From: Elysia crispata
Lineage: Eukaryota; Mollusca; Gastropoda; Plakobranchidae
Direction: 5' to 3'
Assembly: GCA_033675545.1 (NCBI GenBank)
Contig: JAWDGP010004927.1
Coordinates: 1,875,001 to 1,939,000, forward strand
DNA: 64,000 bases
Positions 53,259 through 64,000 of the stretch are shown here, piece after piece (position 1 is the stretch's first letter; each line of letters opens with the position of its first letter). The translations under genes were made by a program, and so were the position numbers. Under the pieces are notes generated by a model that ran no database searches, was not told the DNA's origin, and saw nothing but the letters and a program-made list of their open reading frames with translations.

Positions 53259-56200
53259 TTAACATATTTCTTTGTTCTTGGCTGCTGATGCGAGCTTTGC
53301 TCTTGCTGATTTTGCACTGCTTTCTCTCCCTGTATTGCCATAACTGGTGTGGAACACTTTATTGATGAAAGCCAGGGACAGCGAGATTTCCAAGTGACTC
53401 AGGTAAGAAGTCCCACAGTCAAGCTGAAGATAACAAATTTTAAATCTTAAAATTCACGTCATCACAACTGGTAGCCATAGAGTCCTTGCAATTCTTCAAT
53501 TTGGTTTTTCTTTTTAAACATTTAGCTGATGATATGATAAACAAAACATTACTCTGCATGAGCAAACTTTGTCTTCATGTCTTAATACCTGTAGAAACAC
53601 AATAAAAATGGTGCAACTAAAATTTGTTCGACACAGCGTTCACATGGAGGGGAAAAAAATTGATTATATATTTCACACGAGTTCATCAAATTTTAAGATA
53701 AAATAATATTTTTACTGTTATCATTTGGAAATCACCATACCTTTCCAATCTCCATTGCAACCTGTCCTTTTCTATCTTCATAGCGTGCAAATCTGTACGA
53801 TTCAGGGCTAAAGTCAAACTGATCTGTAAACAATTTTTAAAAACTGTAATAAAGCAAAACCATTTATTCGCCATGGGAAAGCAATTTGACTTTCTAATAT
53901 TTCATTCCATAGAAAAATATGAGCATTGACACTGTCACAAACAAGAAAATTTTTGGGGAATGGAAGATGTGTAAAGAGAAAAATAGAGATGCAAAGAAGA
54001 AATAAGAACTTGCAGAGTTTGTTATTTTTGTATAGATTTCAGAAATGTGTTAACGATCTTTGCGGAAAGTTTGGGGATTTTTTTAAATTAAATCTTCAAA
54101 ATGTTATTTCAGGTTTGATGACAACAATTTTGGACTATCACAACTTTATTGTTTCTTTGCTTTTGTTTCCTTTTTCAGCATCCTATCCTAAATGTGACAT
54201 AACAAAATTGATATCTACAAAATTACTCAAGTCCATACTAGTATTTTGAAAGGGTCAAAATTATTTTTATGCACACTTAAAGTTAAATTGTATGTTTCAA
54301 AAATATTTTTACAAACAATTGGATCAATTAAACAAATATGTTTTTCAAATATTTCCTGAATTTTTTTCCTAGTTTCGATTAGATAATATTGTAATTCAAA
54401 ATGTTTTAAATACATGGCATGAATTTTCCGTTGAAATGGGGTTTTAAAAAAGTAAAAAAAAAAATCAATTTTAGCCAGATCATTTCATATTTATAACTCA
54501 ACCTTTGGTTAGCAAGAAGTATTATCTTTCTTTAAGATACATGCCTGTGCGAACAGCTGATGTTTGAAAAGAAACCATGCCAGTGGCTGTCCAAAATGGT
54601 TCTCCTCCTTCATCCAATAATGTCATATCCAAAATTGCAACATTCTGAAGGAAAGCAAGAGAGGAAAATGAAGGCAGTGTCAAAACATCAAAACTCTGAA
54701 CTTAAAGTTTTGACATGGAACAAATCTTACACAGCAATAGCTTAGAACAGACAAATATTAAACTCTTGGGTACAAGTAACAAGAAATAAAAAAAAAAATG
54801 GTTCTTCTCTCCTCCTTTTTCTGGGCATGTTGCTTTATTCATCATATTCATATATATTGAATGTTTCCATTATTTGCATTTATCTAAATTCTAATCCATA
54901 GTATTCAATTAAAAACATTTGTGTAACCTGGTATTATCTTTCCCTGTGTAAAAAAAGTGCATTGCAATATTGATGCTCCTAAAATTATGGCAAAACGTAA
55001 AAAAACAATATTGTTTGCAAAAGTCTTCAAATGTTTTTGTATAGAACTGTGAAGTGGTTGCGGTGGTGGAAAAGCCTGAGAGTAATAACTAATTTTTCTC
55101 ATCAAAAGCCTTTAAAAAATTCAAAACAGAGTTAACTTTTGTTACTTGTCCTCTGTTTCTCATTTCTGTACTGAAGAAGCCAAAATAAAAGGCAAAACGT
55201 TTTCTATGTTAAAAACAATTATTTTTTTCTTAGTTCATTGTGTCCTTGAGTTCAAATTGGTGACTGTTTTATAATTTTTTACATAGTTAGAAGTTGTGGT
55301 GGTAACAGTACAAATGAAACAGATGTAGAAATATAGTGAATACAATTATTTTAAGCTACATACCCATTTTTGGAGCTTTATCAATATATTTAAACCAAAA
55401 TACATTTTTTTAAAAAAGCTGATGAGTGTCAGTTTTATCTTTCCTTTACAAATTAAGCTATCTTGAGCAAAATATTTTAAAACCATCCTGCTTTAGCAGT
55501 CCCTAGAATTCAGTTTTAAATTATTCCATTTTAAACTTTTTGTATGCTATAAAAGAGTACTTCAAAAAGGCATTGACAAAAACTTTGGCTCCATTTTCCT
55601 AACATCAAGATTTTACTGTACAAACATGTTCATGACATAAAGCTCATGAACATCATGTTTCAACCAATCTATGTTTGGACAACACAGGAAAACAAACACC
55701 TGTTTGTATTTAGTTCTTAACTCACTTGCACCGAGTTCCATTAACATATGTGGTCAGCAACTTTCCTGACGAACGCTACTCCTAAATGTAAAGGATAACA
55801 AAAAACATGTTTTTCTCTGAAGGTAATTCTTCTACATGCACGAGAACTGTGGCAAATTCTTTCTGGGCCTTTTTTAACTTCCGTTTTAAGTTTCAGCTAC
55901 TTCTGTGAGAACCTTTATAATGTTATCACTTATCACAGGAACCCACTCTGAAGTCACTGATAAAGAGAAAAATACTTTAAACCGTCGCTTGCCTGTCAAT
56001 GATTAATGATAAACAAGTGTTTTGAAATGACTAGAAAGCTGGAGAAAAAGGAACCTTTTTGATATTTTAGAAGGCGAATTTAGAGAAACTGAAGTGGAAT
56101 TTAATTTTAATTCCAATACTGATTCTGAATAACAGCCCAAAGCTTCTAAGAGGTCAGGATCTAGATTTAGATCCAAATCTTCTTTTGATTTCGAAATGAG

Positions 56201-59200
56201 CACTGCTCAATCAGTCTCTAAGTATAGACCAGAGAAACAAAACAAAAAGTCTAAGATAAAAGAATGGTTTGCAAGTGAGTCAAAACAAGTGTATTAAAAG
56301 GTAATTCTCTTTATACATAACTTAAGCCTTGAAATTGCAACTTCTTTGGGTTTTTTTAACTTTGAGGTTTTGGCAAAAATAACTTTTAAAAATCAACAGT
56401 TCAACATAAAAACTTTTTGCTTGTTGCATTTACAAGTTCACATATTGATGTACATCTGTCGATAAATATTTTGTGATCGGGTGGATGCTTTTCTGTTGTC
56501 AACTTTTTGAGGCTGAGGCTATTACGGTGCTGAAGAAAGCCCAGGTGCAAGTGAGTTCATTCATTTCTCTATGATCTACATTTTGACAACAAGCACCTGA
56601 ATAATTCCTTTGAAAAGTGAGGTTCTCCATGGAAATGAAATATCCCTCAGGCATGTGACATGGCTCAACTTATCATTTTTATGAACAGGATAAAATACAG
56701 CAAAGTCACCAGCTGGGAAGATACAAAAATATTCTTTCTGCAACAAATTCTGCATTTTTTTTAACAAGGAACACATTTTGCAAAGAAACATAGGTGACAA
56801 TGAAGCTAGTTTCAGTTGTAAAAACACATGCATTGAAGAAAAAAAAATACTGCAGCACTAATCCACTCAATAAAAAACCGAAGACAAACCTGTGGGTTTT
56901 CTCGTTCAATTGAATTATTAATATGTCATCTGACTGTGTCGAGATATAAGTCTGAACTGAGAATATTACCAGCTCTTATTCTCCTCAACGCCTTTGTGGT
57001 GAGCTCTCTTCACAACCTTGTACACATTCGTCACGGGTTAGTCATTATTATTGTCCATGATTTAATAGTCCAAACGCCACAGTACTTTCTATTTTTTTAA
57101 GCCAATGATAACCTGATCTTTGTATTTAAGAAATGCAATGGAACATGTATTAAGCAAAAGAGAAAACCAGTACCAGAAAATACTCAAAATCAGATCTTGC
57201 TTTCTTATCTGTTTTACAATGTGGAATTTTCCAAGAGATTTCTTAATTTCTTATAAAAAAAATCTTATACATGCATATGCATAATTATGTGCTTGGTGAT
57301 AAAAATTATTACTTTGGGGAGACTTCAAAAACCAACTGTCAGAGATATAATGTGATCTGATATGACACTCTAGATCTGGAAGAATTCTTCTCCTTCAGTG
57401 ACAGTATTATGAGGATGGTATTTTCTCAGAAATGTAACAAGTAAAACTACTTCTTTGAAAGCACAACATAAATGGAAAAGAAATGGATATGGTAAGCAAT
57501 CATTCGACATAGAGTAAATGCTCACCTAAGATATCTTTGCTTGTGTGAAGATCAGAAAACTTGCATTCAAGGATTTTTTGCCTTGTATTCCTTAGAATAA
57601 GTACACAGGAGTAACCATGCAATCCTTGGAGGAGGAACACAAAGAATTCATTCAATGATGGATAGTATCTCATGATGTGCTTGGTCGGATTTTTTCTTAA
57701 TGTCAAGTGTTAACTTCTTTTCATAAATTATTTTGTTGTTTGTGGAGTTATAAGATGAGTGAACAGAAACACTGAACATTTCATAACTTTGTTCTCATGA
57801 GACTGGTGGTCATACTAAGTATTAATTTATATCAATTTAATTAGCTTGAAAATATTTTTTTACACTTTTACAGAATCAAAGCAACGCATACAAATATGAG
57901 CAACATTCCTTCATATTGAAAAGCTTTCAGAATCGAATCCTTTTGCACCAGTTGGATTAATTTTATTCCATCTGAGTAAAATATTGGTACTACATTTCGT
58001 TTTTCAAGTGTAAAGTGAATTACCATAGTGAGGGTCTATGTCGTCCTGAGGAGCTGTCCGCCTTGGACTCATCCAGCTTCTAGAAAGGGTAAACAATGAT
58101 GAAAGGGCTGGTTGATTGTTGCATAAAGTTTATTTAATACAAGATGATAATAGATTTGTCCCTGCACATCACACATACACTTTCTTTTCATCTGAATCAG
58201 GGCCTACATCTATCCCTTAAATTTTTGGATGCATTCAATCACACAGCCATTCATACAGCTCCATTCAGAGATTAATACAGATGGCTTCATTCACAAAAAG
58301 AAAAAAGAAAAGTAAAAATCTCAATTTTTTTAAAGTTAAAAAAAAACATATCAGTATCACTGAAGAAACAGATCATAGAAAGAACAATGAGTGACAAATC
58401 AAAGGTTTGATATTGACTGATTTCTACAGGCTACAAAGTCTGTATGTTTCACACTTATCATCCTAACAAAAGGTGATACTCAATGATGATGACAGCCTCA
58501 AGAATTCCTGCAGGTTGATGGATAGATACTGCATATAGCCCACTGAATTTTATGAATCATAACATCAAACAGATCATGTCACCTTTAAACAATAACAAAA
58601 AAAAATTCACAGATATGTATTGGGATAAACTTAGTGTGAATGTACGACACACCGATCAGAAGTTCCAGAGAGACATCTGGAGACAAGGTTGTGATAATGA
58701 AGCACACACATGAGAAATGCCAACTCATTGTCAACCTGGTTACAAGAAAGAGACCAAGTGAATATTCAAAATATTATTAGCATTAAGAATCCTTTTACAT
58801 ACAGCTCATTTTAAAAAAAATAAGATGAAACCCATATACTTCAAAGGAAATGATCGATAGTGTATAACAGTCTAAACAAATATATTGCATGAATTATATT
58901 TTTTTATTTATTCAGAGGCATTTACAAAACAGTACAGATATCATCACTTTAGTTGTGTGAGTTTTTTTGTTTTTTTTAGGGAGTGGGGGTGGGCAAGGAA
59001 ACATTATTGGTTTGCTTAGCAATGTTTTTTTGCAACTTCCCAATGTATCTTACTGAAGGAAGTGCTTTGTCTTGCAACAGGCCATTAGTCTAATTATAAA
59101 ACAGGCAAAAAAAAACTTGGATTATATGTAAGGAAGGAAAATGCTTCACCTTGTAAAGAGCCACTAGAACACCAGAGGAAACCTCAAACAGTTGAACGTG

Positions 59201-61881
59201 TTCGTCCTCTCCTAAGGGATTTTCACTCTGAAAAAATTCTTTCAGGTTTGTTTTTATTGTCAGCAGGAGAGATTTCTGAATTATCCTGAAATAAAACAAA
59301 AATAAACAGACCAATTGCAATTATACAGAGACTAAAAACTTTTTTAACTCACAAAATCTTCCACTTATACATAAAATGTAGTTACTCATCCCCCATTAAG
59401 TTTTAAGGAAAAGCAATGGATCTAAAAGTCAACTCTGAAGTAGATTTTGGGAATATGTAAAGTCTAACAACCAAAACCTAATAATCAATCACGAAACCTA
59501 GTTCAGTGTAGTTGATTTGAAACTTTTGTGATCCACATTTTGACTTCGATCTAAAGCAAACATTAAAATGAGCATAATGACCTTGAGGTCACACAAGACA
59601 GTGCTAAGATACTCAGTCTCACCAACCTCAATTCATAAACTTTGGGCTTGTATAAATCGTTGAATTAGGATCTGACAGACTTAACTTTTATCGTGAAAGA
59701 TTATTTCCAAAACATGAGCATCCTGGATTGGTTTTCTATACAAATCAACTCTCATTTAGTGTTAATAATATAGCTATAGACTTTCTAGCTATACAAGATC
59801 AACATAGGTTTTGGAAGAAACAAAACTTTGTTTCATAATTGCTGCAGATACAATGTAGAAAAACAGAATGGGCCATCAAACTGCATTCATAACATGGGTT
59901 ACATATCAAAACGAGTACTTCTTTGATGCCTCAAAGCATCTAAAGAACTAAGTAATTGAGTATTTTTAAAACTAATTAAATGCAAAGAAATTTGTATGGG
60001 TAAGAACATTTTAAAAAAATACAATATTCTTAATATTTACATGTGAAATCCTAGACATTCAACTCACTTGGAGCAGATGTGAGAACAACGGTATATGACC
60101 AACTAAAAATGACAAGACATGAATGTTTTTTTCATAACTCACCCATCCCTGGCAGGTTTAGCTGGCCCATAAAACATCAGCGGTGAACAGGCATGAATTT
60201 GCAGGCCCCTGACCATGGAAACATCTGGGAAGACAAGGGAATACCAACGTACGCTGGCCGACGTAGTTAGCCAGAAAACATCATCATGGCAAAGAGTGTG
60301 GGTCTGTGTGCTCACCTGTCCCCTGCCTGCACCAAGGAAGCTTAGCTCAAAGCGTATACCAACCTTGCTAAGCAGGGAATGAAATTGAAAATGAAAAAGC
60401 TGAAAAGATGGAAATCATTGTTCTATTGATCCTATAAGTATATATAGGTGATCGGAGGCAATATAAACATAGGGCACATAAAAATTACGACTTATGAAGC
60501 CATCAAAAGAAGTAACAGACTAATGAGCATTTTACTATGTTTCTCACATCAGAGCAAAGGATAAAATATCTCAAAATTTGCATTTGACCGACATCACCCA
60601 AATCTACTCTTTACGTAAAGCAAAAAAACTGTGAGTAAAATGTGTTGCAAATACCCGAGAGTCAGCTCTGGTCTCTGCTTCAGTCCAGTGTAATTATCTG
60701 GATGGCGCCATTTCTTCAGGTAGATTTGATCTCTCTTGCTCTTGCATCTATTTCAGATTTTTTTTAAAATAGTGTGTATAAAAAACTAATGTATAATAGT
60801 GTTTTGATATATTTTATTAAGAAACTTTAAAGGTTTATTTTAAGGATAAGTTGATTTTTTAATAATCAGGTAAGTGATTTGAAAGATTTCACGGAGACCT
60901 GGGACTCAGTCTGGGGATCACATAATTTATGTTACACCAAGACCCCCTGAAAATCTTTGATTCAGAGATGATAAACGGTTTACTTGAGACAAATTTAGCA
61001 GTTAGTTCTAAATTTAAAATGTTTGACATATCTTTTTTCTCTCAATCTTATACTGGGAGCAAAAATAGTAAAACATCTACTTCATTAAGTCTTTTTTATT
61101 ATTATACGATCAATCAATAAAAGATTTTTATGAAGTTTGACATAAAGTTACTTAACCCATGATCTGCTTTCATGATGACCCTCACATAAGGAGGGAAATT
61201 GTGTTGCCATGACCAGTTAGCTTCTGGACTGGGCATATTTCTAGATAGGCTTTTATTACCAAAACAAACAATAAATAATATTTATACTTGAAATCCTTTT
61301 TAATCTATGCTGCATGGTTTTTATGAGTTGAGGAAAGGAAGAGTTTTAGAGACATAAACTTTGAGAAAAATACATTTTCAAAGAGAAGTTCATTGGATAC
61401 GATATCAGTTAACAACATCTGCAATTCCTTAGATGAAAGATTGGATTTGCACTGAAAGTGAAACAGATATGTAATCAATTTAGTGGGGTAAGGGGTGAGA
61501 GTAGAGTAGGAGCACATAAAATATCATTTAGAACTATCAAACTTTTGAGCCTAATTCAGTCTTCCACTAAGGCTAAAGTCTCAAGGGTCTGCCCATATAC
61601 ATCTGAATCATGCAGTTACATTATAACTAAGCAAACAACGAAAGAAGGTGTGATACAGTGAGATAGTAAAGGAGAAAGAAGGAAATCAGACCCGTCTAAC
61701 AGAGGCCACCCTAGCCTCTTGTCTGGTGCTTGACCTATTCATTGTATCAAACGACTTAGGAGACATCAAGTAAAAAAAAAGGTCAGCAATCTAAACAATA
61801 GATTATGTTTTCCCACCATGGAACATCCAGTGAAAGCGCATCAAAAATCACTGACAACAAAAGCAGAGACTGATACCTTAC

Positions 61882-61976
<95 letters not shown>

Positions 61977-63840
61977 CATCAAGCTCTCAACTCATGCCTT
62001 TGTTTACATCTCAATAAAATCCAAATTTTCTTGCTTGGCTCCACAATAATAAGGGGCTGTGATTGAACTGTTGCTAGATTGGTTTGGTCTAATGGTATTG
62101 CAAAAATTGGCCAATCATATTACTTTAAATCCAACACCTTCACTGACTGCATTTCACATAGTTCGAGGAAGACTCGGGGGGCAGTGGTCAGGACTCTACA
62201 TTGATGGTGGAGGGTGGTGTTGGAGTGGGGGCAAGTTATAGGGAGGGGAAGAGCCATGTGATAGAATCATTACTGTCTAGTTCTTTTGTTTGGTTTTCAG
62301 ACATACTAACAACTACATGCAAAGAAAACAGGTTCCCACGTGTCAAAAGATTCAAGTGTCCATCTAATAATATGGTATCGTTAGGCATTACAATTTGTTC
62401 TCCTCATCTCATGGGCTCTGGATCTCTTCCCTTTCGTTCAAAGAGGGAAGAAAGTGTAACCTTTTTATTGGTTGATACTCTTAGAAAAGATACAAAGCCT
62501 CCTGCGTAACTGAGATGGGGTATTTCCTATTCACACAAATAAATGTAGTAGCTCATTTCCTTGTCATTTTGCATACTGGTGATAAGGACAGAGGCTTTCA
62601 CTTCTTTAAATAAAAAAATAGAGCTTTAAGAATGAAAATCCTTTTTTCAACTCCACACTTCTAAAAGACAGGTCTTAGAGAGATTTTACAACAAGAACAT
62701 GTTCTCAGAGATCTAAAATAAAGAGGAAAAAAATTATGAATCACAGCAAAAGTCAGCTCATAGATGGTGTGGGTTGTAAGACAGCAAGTTCTTAGATGGT
62801 GACCACTGTGAGGTGAAGCAAGCTTTAATTTTTTTCCCCTAGCTTAAGTCTAGTTTTCAAGAAGTGGCTGTTTGAATATGATCCTAGAATTGCATAAGAT
62901 TTACAGAATTTAAGCACAGCATTTGGGTGCTTATGTTTCTAAATATACCTTGTTGACTGAGTCTTTTTTTATGTGTTGGGAAAGGCCTGAAATACACTGA
63001 ACAGGTGATAATGAAATCTATGGGTCTTCTTATTTATTTGTTGAGAGAGTAACACAAAAGTGGTCTGTTAAGGAGATTTTTTTCAACAGTTTGCCTATAT
63101 ATAAAAGTATCAATAAACAATTTGCTCAAGCCTAAATGGAATTATTCATAATCCTATCCTAACAGCTGTTTTGACTCAGTCAAAAGGTCTCAGGATAGAA
63201 TGATATTTAACGACTGCAATTTAATAAAAAAAAAAAATTTGCAAAGAGAGCAAATTAGATTAGTGAAGCATAGAAAGCCATGGGACAGAGTGTGAATGAT
63301 TTATTACCGCCTGTTACCTGTTGAGACATCAACATATGATTTTGCCTACAAATATATCTTTCAAGCTTGACCATATAATTATTTTATATGGCAGTTTACT
63401 GCCAAACTGATACTGTAAAATCTTGCATGTAACATGTCCCAACAGAGATCTAGTTCAGGGAGTATGCTACTGTATTTAAAAGTTTTCTAGAAAAATATTA
63501 AGCATACCTCTGGGTTTTTTTCTTTTCTTATTTTCAATTTTTTCCATAACACGAACTGTTTATTTTTGTATCATGTGTGGTAATAGAATTATGATACATC
63601 GCAAAATATGGCTTTTTCTGAACAATCCATTTTTTATACTTTTTGTGTGTGTGTTTATGACTAAAAGACTATGTACAAAGTTCTGATGAAAGTAAAAGTA
63701 TCTGAACTTGACATGGTAAATACCTCTTCAAACATAAGTTTTTCCAACAGCATCGTTCTAAATCTTGAACTCGCACCAGATCTTCAGGCTCATTATTTGA
63801 AGGACCAACAAATTTGATATAGTACCTCTTCCACAATAGA
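53259..63840 (-). CDS. FBXO15: F-box only protein 15, 3' twelve exons (5' end beyond the window)
   Basis: Exons in transcript order are 63840-63724, 61240-61157, 60747-60655, 60367-60143, 59285-59150, 58735-58653, 58079-58024, 57624-57526, 56712-56597, 54644-54545, 53823-53741 and 53423-53259. Phases agree at all eleven junctions and give 451 residues plus stop. Diagnostic blocks: DNYTGL (partial residues 80-85), VQLFEVSSGVLVALYK then NELAFLMCVLHYHNLV (about 221-236; FBXO15 has ELAFVMANLHFHHLV), DIDPHYGLHGYSC (about 259-271), and MTLLDEGGEPFW. The first exon, with LLWKRYY, corresponds to the region just after the F-box, so the F-box itself (about 80 residues) should lie right of 64000. Known role: substrate-recognition subunit of an SCF (SKP1-CUL1-F-box) ubiquitin ligase; in mouse it is known as an ES-cell marker. 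The intron after 54545 starts with GC. The gene converges on TBC1D20. The C-terminal tail is Ala/Lys/Ser-rich and extends past the vertebrate end. Confidence 0.88.
56891..57085 (-). repeat. ~195-bp dispersed repeat, copy 2, inside a FBXO15 intron
   Basis: Reverse-complement partner of 52473-52672. It sits in the intron between FBXO15 exons 57526-57624 and 56597-56712. If co-transcribed, the two copies could pair. No terminal inverted repeats or coding content. Confidence 0.8.
61885..61975. repeat. (GA)n microsatellite in a FBXO15 intron
   Basis: About 90 bases of GA on the plus strand. In the FBXO15 transcript it would be (CU)n. Confidence 0.97.
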
Positions 63841-64000
63841 CTTAAAAAAAAAAGAATAAAATCATAAGGAGAGAAAAATTAAAAATCATAGATAATGTGG
63901 CTGCCAAATGCACTAAAAATTTCTATGTTTGTCGCATCTACTAAGCCTCCACAGTGAGTCTCTTATTTGCCATAATTTATATGAAAACATGTCCTTTAAA
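63841..64000 (-). other. FBXO15 intron running off the window
   Basis: No exon is visible in the last 160 bases. The acceptor of the 63840 exon (ttttttttaag) follows this intron in transcript order. Confidence 0.6.

Noticed and set aside
59150..60143. Suspected missing exon between two FBXO15 exons
   Set aside because: Re-reading the donor as GATGG|GTGAGT resolved the phase, so the exons join directly.

Overview
The window looks like nuclear DNA of a metazoan, most likely a lophotrochozoan and probably a gastropod mollusc. This is inference. The support is AT-rich DNA with long introns and small GT-AG exons, many long (CT)n/(GA)n tracts, a recurrent short palindrome around AGATCTAGATCT, and a mixture of Penelope-like, CR1/L2-like, Ty3/gypsy-like and TIR elements. 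The gene models below were spliced by eye from reading frames, acceptor and donor sites and phase bookkeeping; no search was run.

Layout. 1-7500: low-complexity purine, T and G tracts and a 169-bp foldback, with no gene that I can support. 8425-10238 (-): three exons of a protein I do not recognise. 10.3-15.7 kb: repeat-rich, with a degenerate Penelope-like element (-) and a LINE endonuclease fragment (-). 15745-22439, possibly to 27619 (+): an 8-exon gene whose N-terminal helical region resembles the TIN2 (TINF2) shelterin domain. Its last intron or 3' flank holds a dead Ty3/gypsy-like element that is split by a ~1.95-kb insertion, which in turn carries a 583-bp TTAA-flanked MITE. 28-35 kb: long simple repeats, paired homopolymer junctions, a pogo/Tigger-like element flanked by TA, and a MITE. 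35385-46562 (+): a complete nine-exon TBC1D20 (ER-anchored Rab1/Rab18 GAP) of 623 residues with an unusual ~255-residue acidic N-terminal extension. Its second intron carries a 5'-truncated LINE with 405 unbroken codons, and its fourth intron carries a MITE. 46.6-53.2 kb: intergenic, with a MITE, a 46-bp tandem duplication and a 250-bp (CT)n tract. 53259-63840 (-): twelve 3' exons of FBXO15, whose F-box-coding 5' end lies beyond the right edge of the window.

TBC1D20 and FBXO15 converge tail to tail. The genes are not an operon and have unrelated roles: Rab GAP and ER-Golgi/lipid-droplet traffic, SCF ubiquitin-ligase substrate adaptor, and possibly a telomere protein. The most noteworthy points are the TBC1D20 extension with a two-codon uORF just before its start, the TIN2-like gene with alternative C-termini around an inserted retroelement, a GC-AG intron in FBXO15 that is forced by phase, and several unclassified TIR elements and dispersed repeats.
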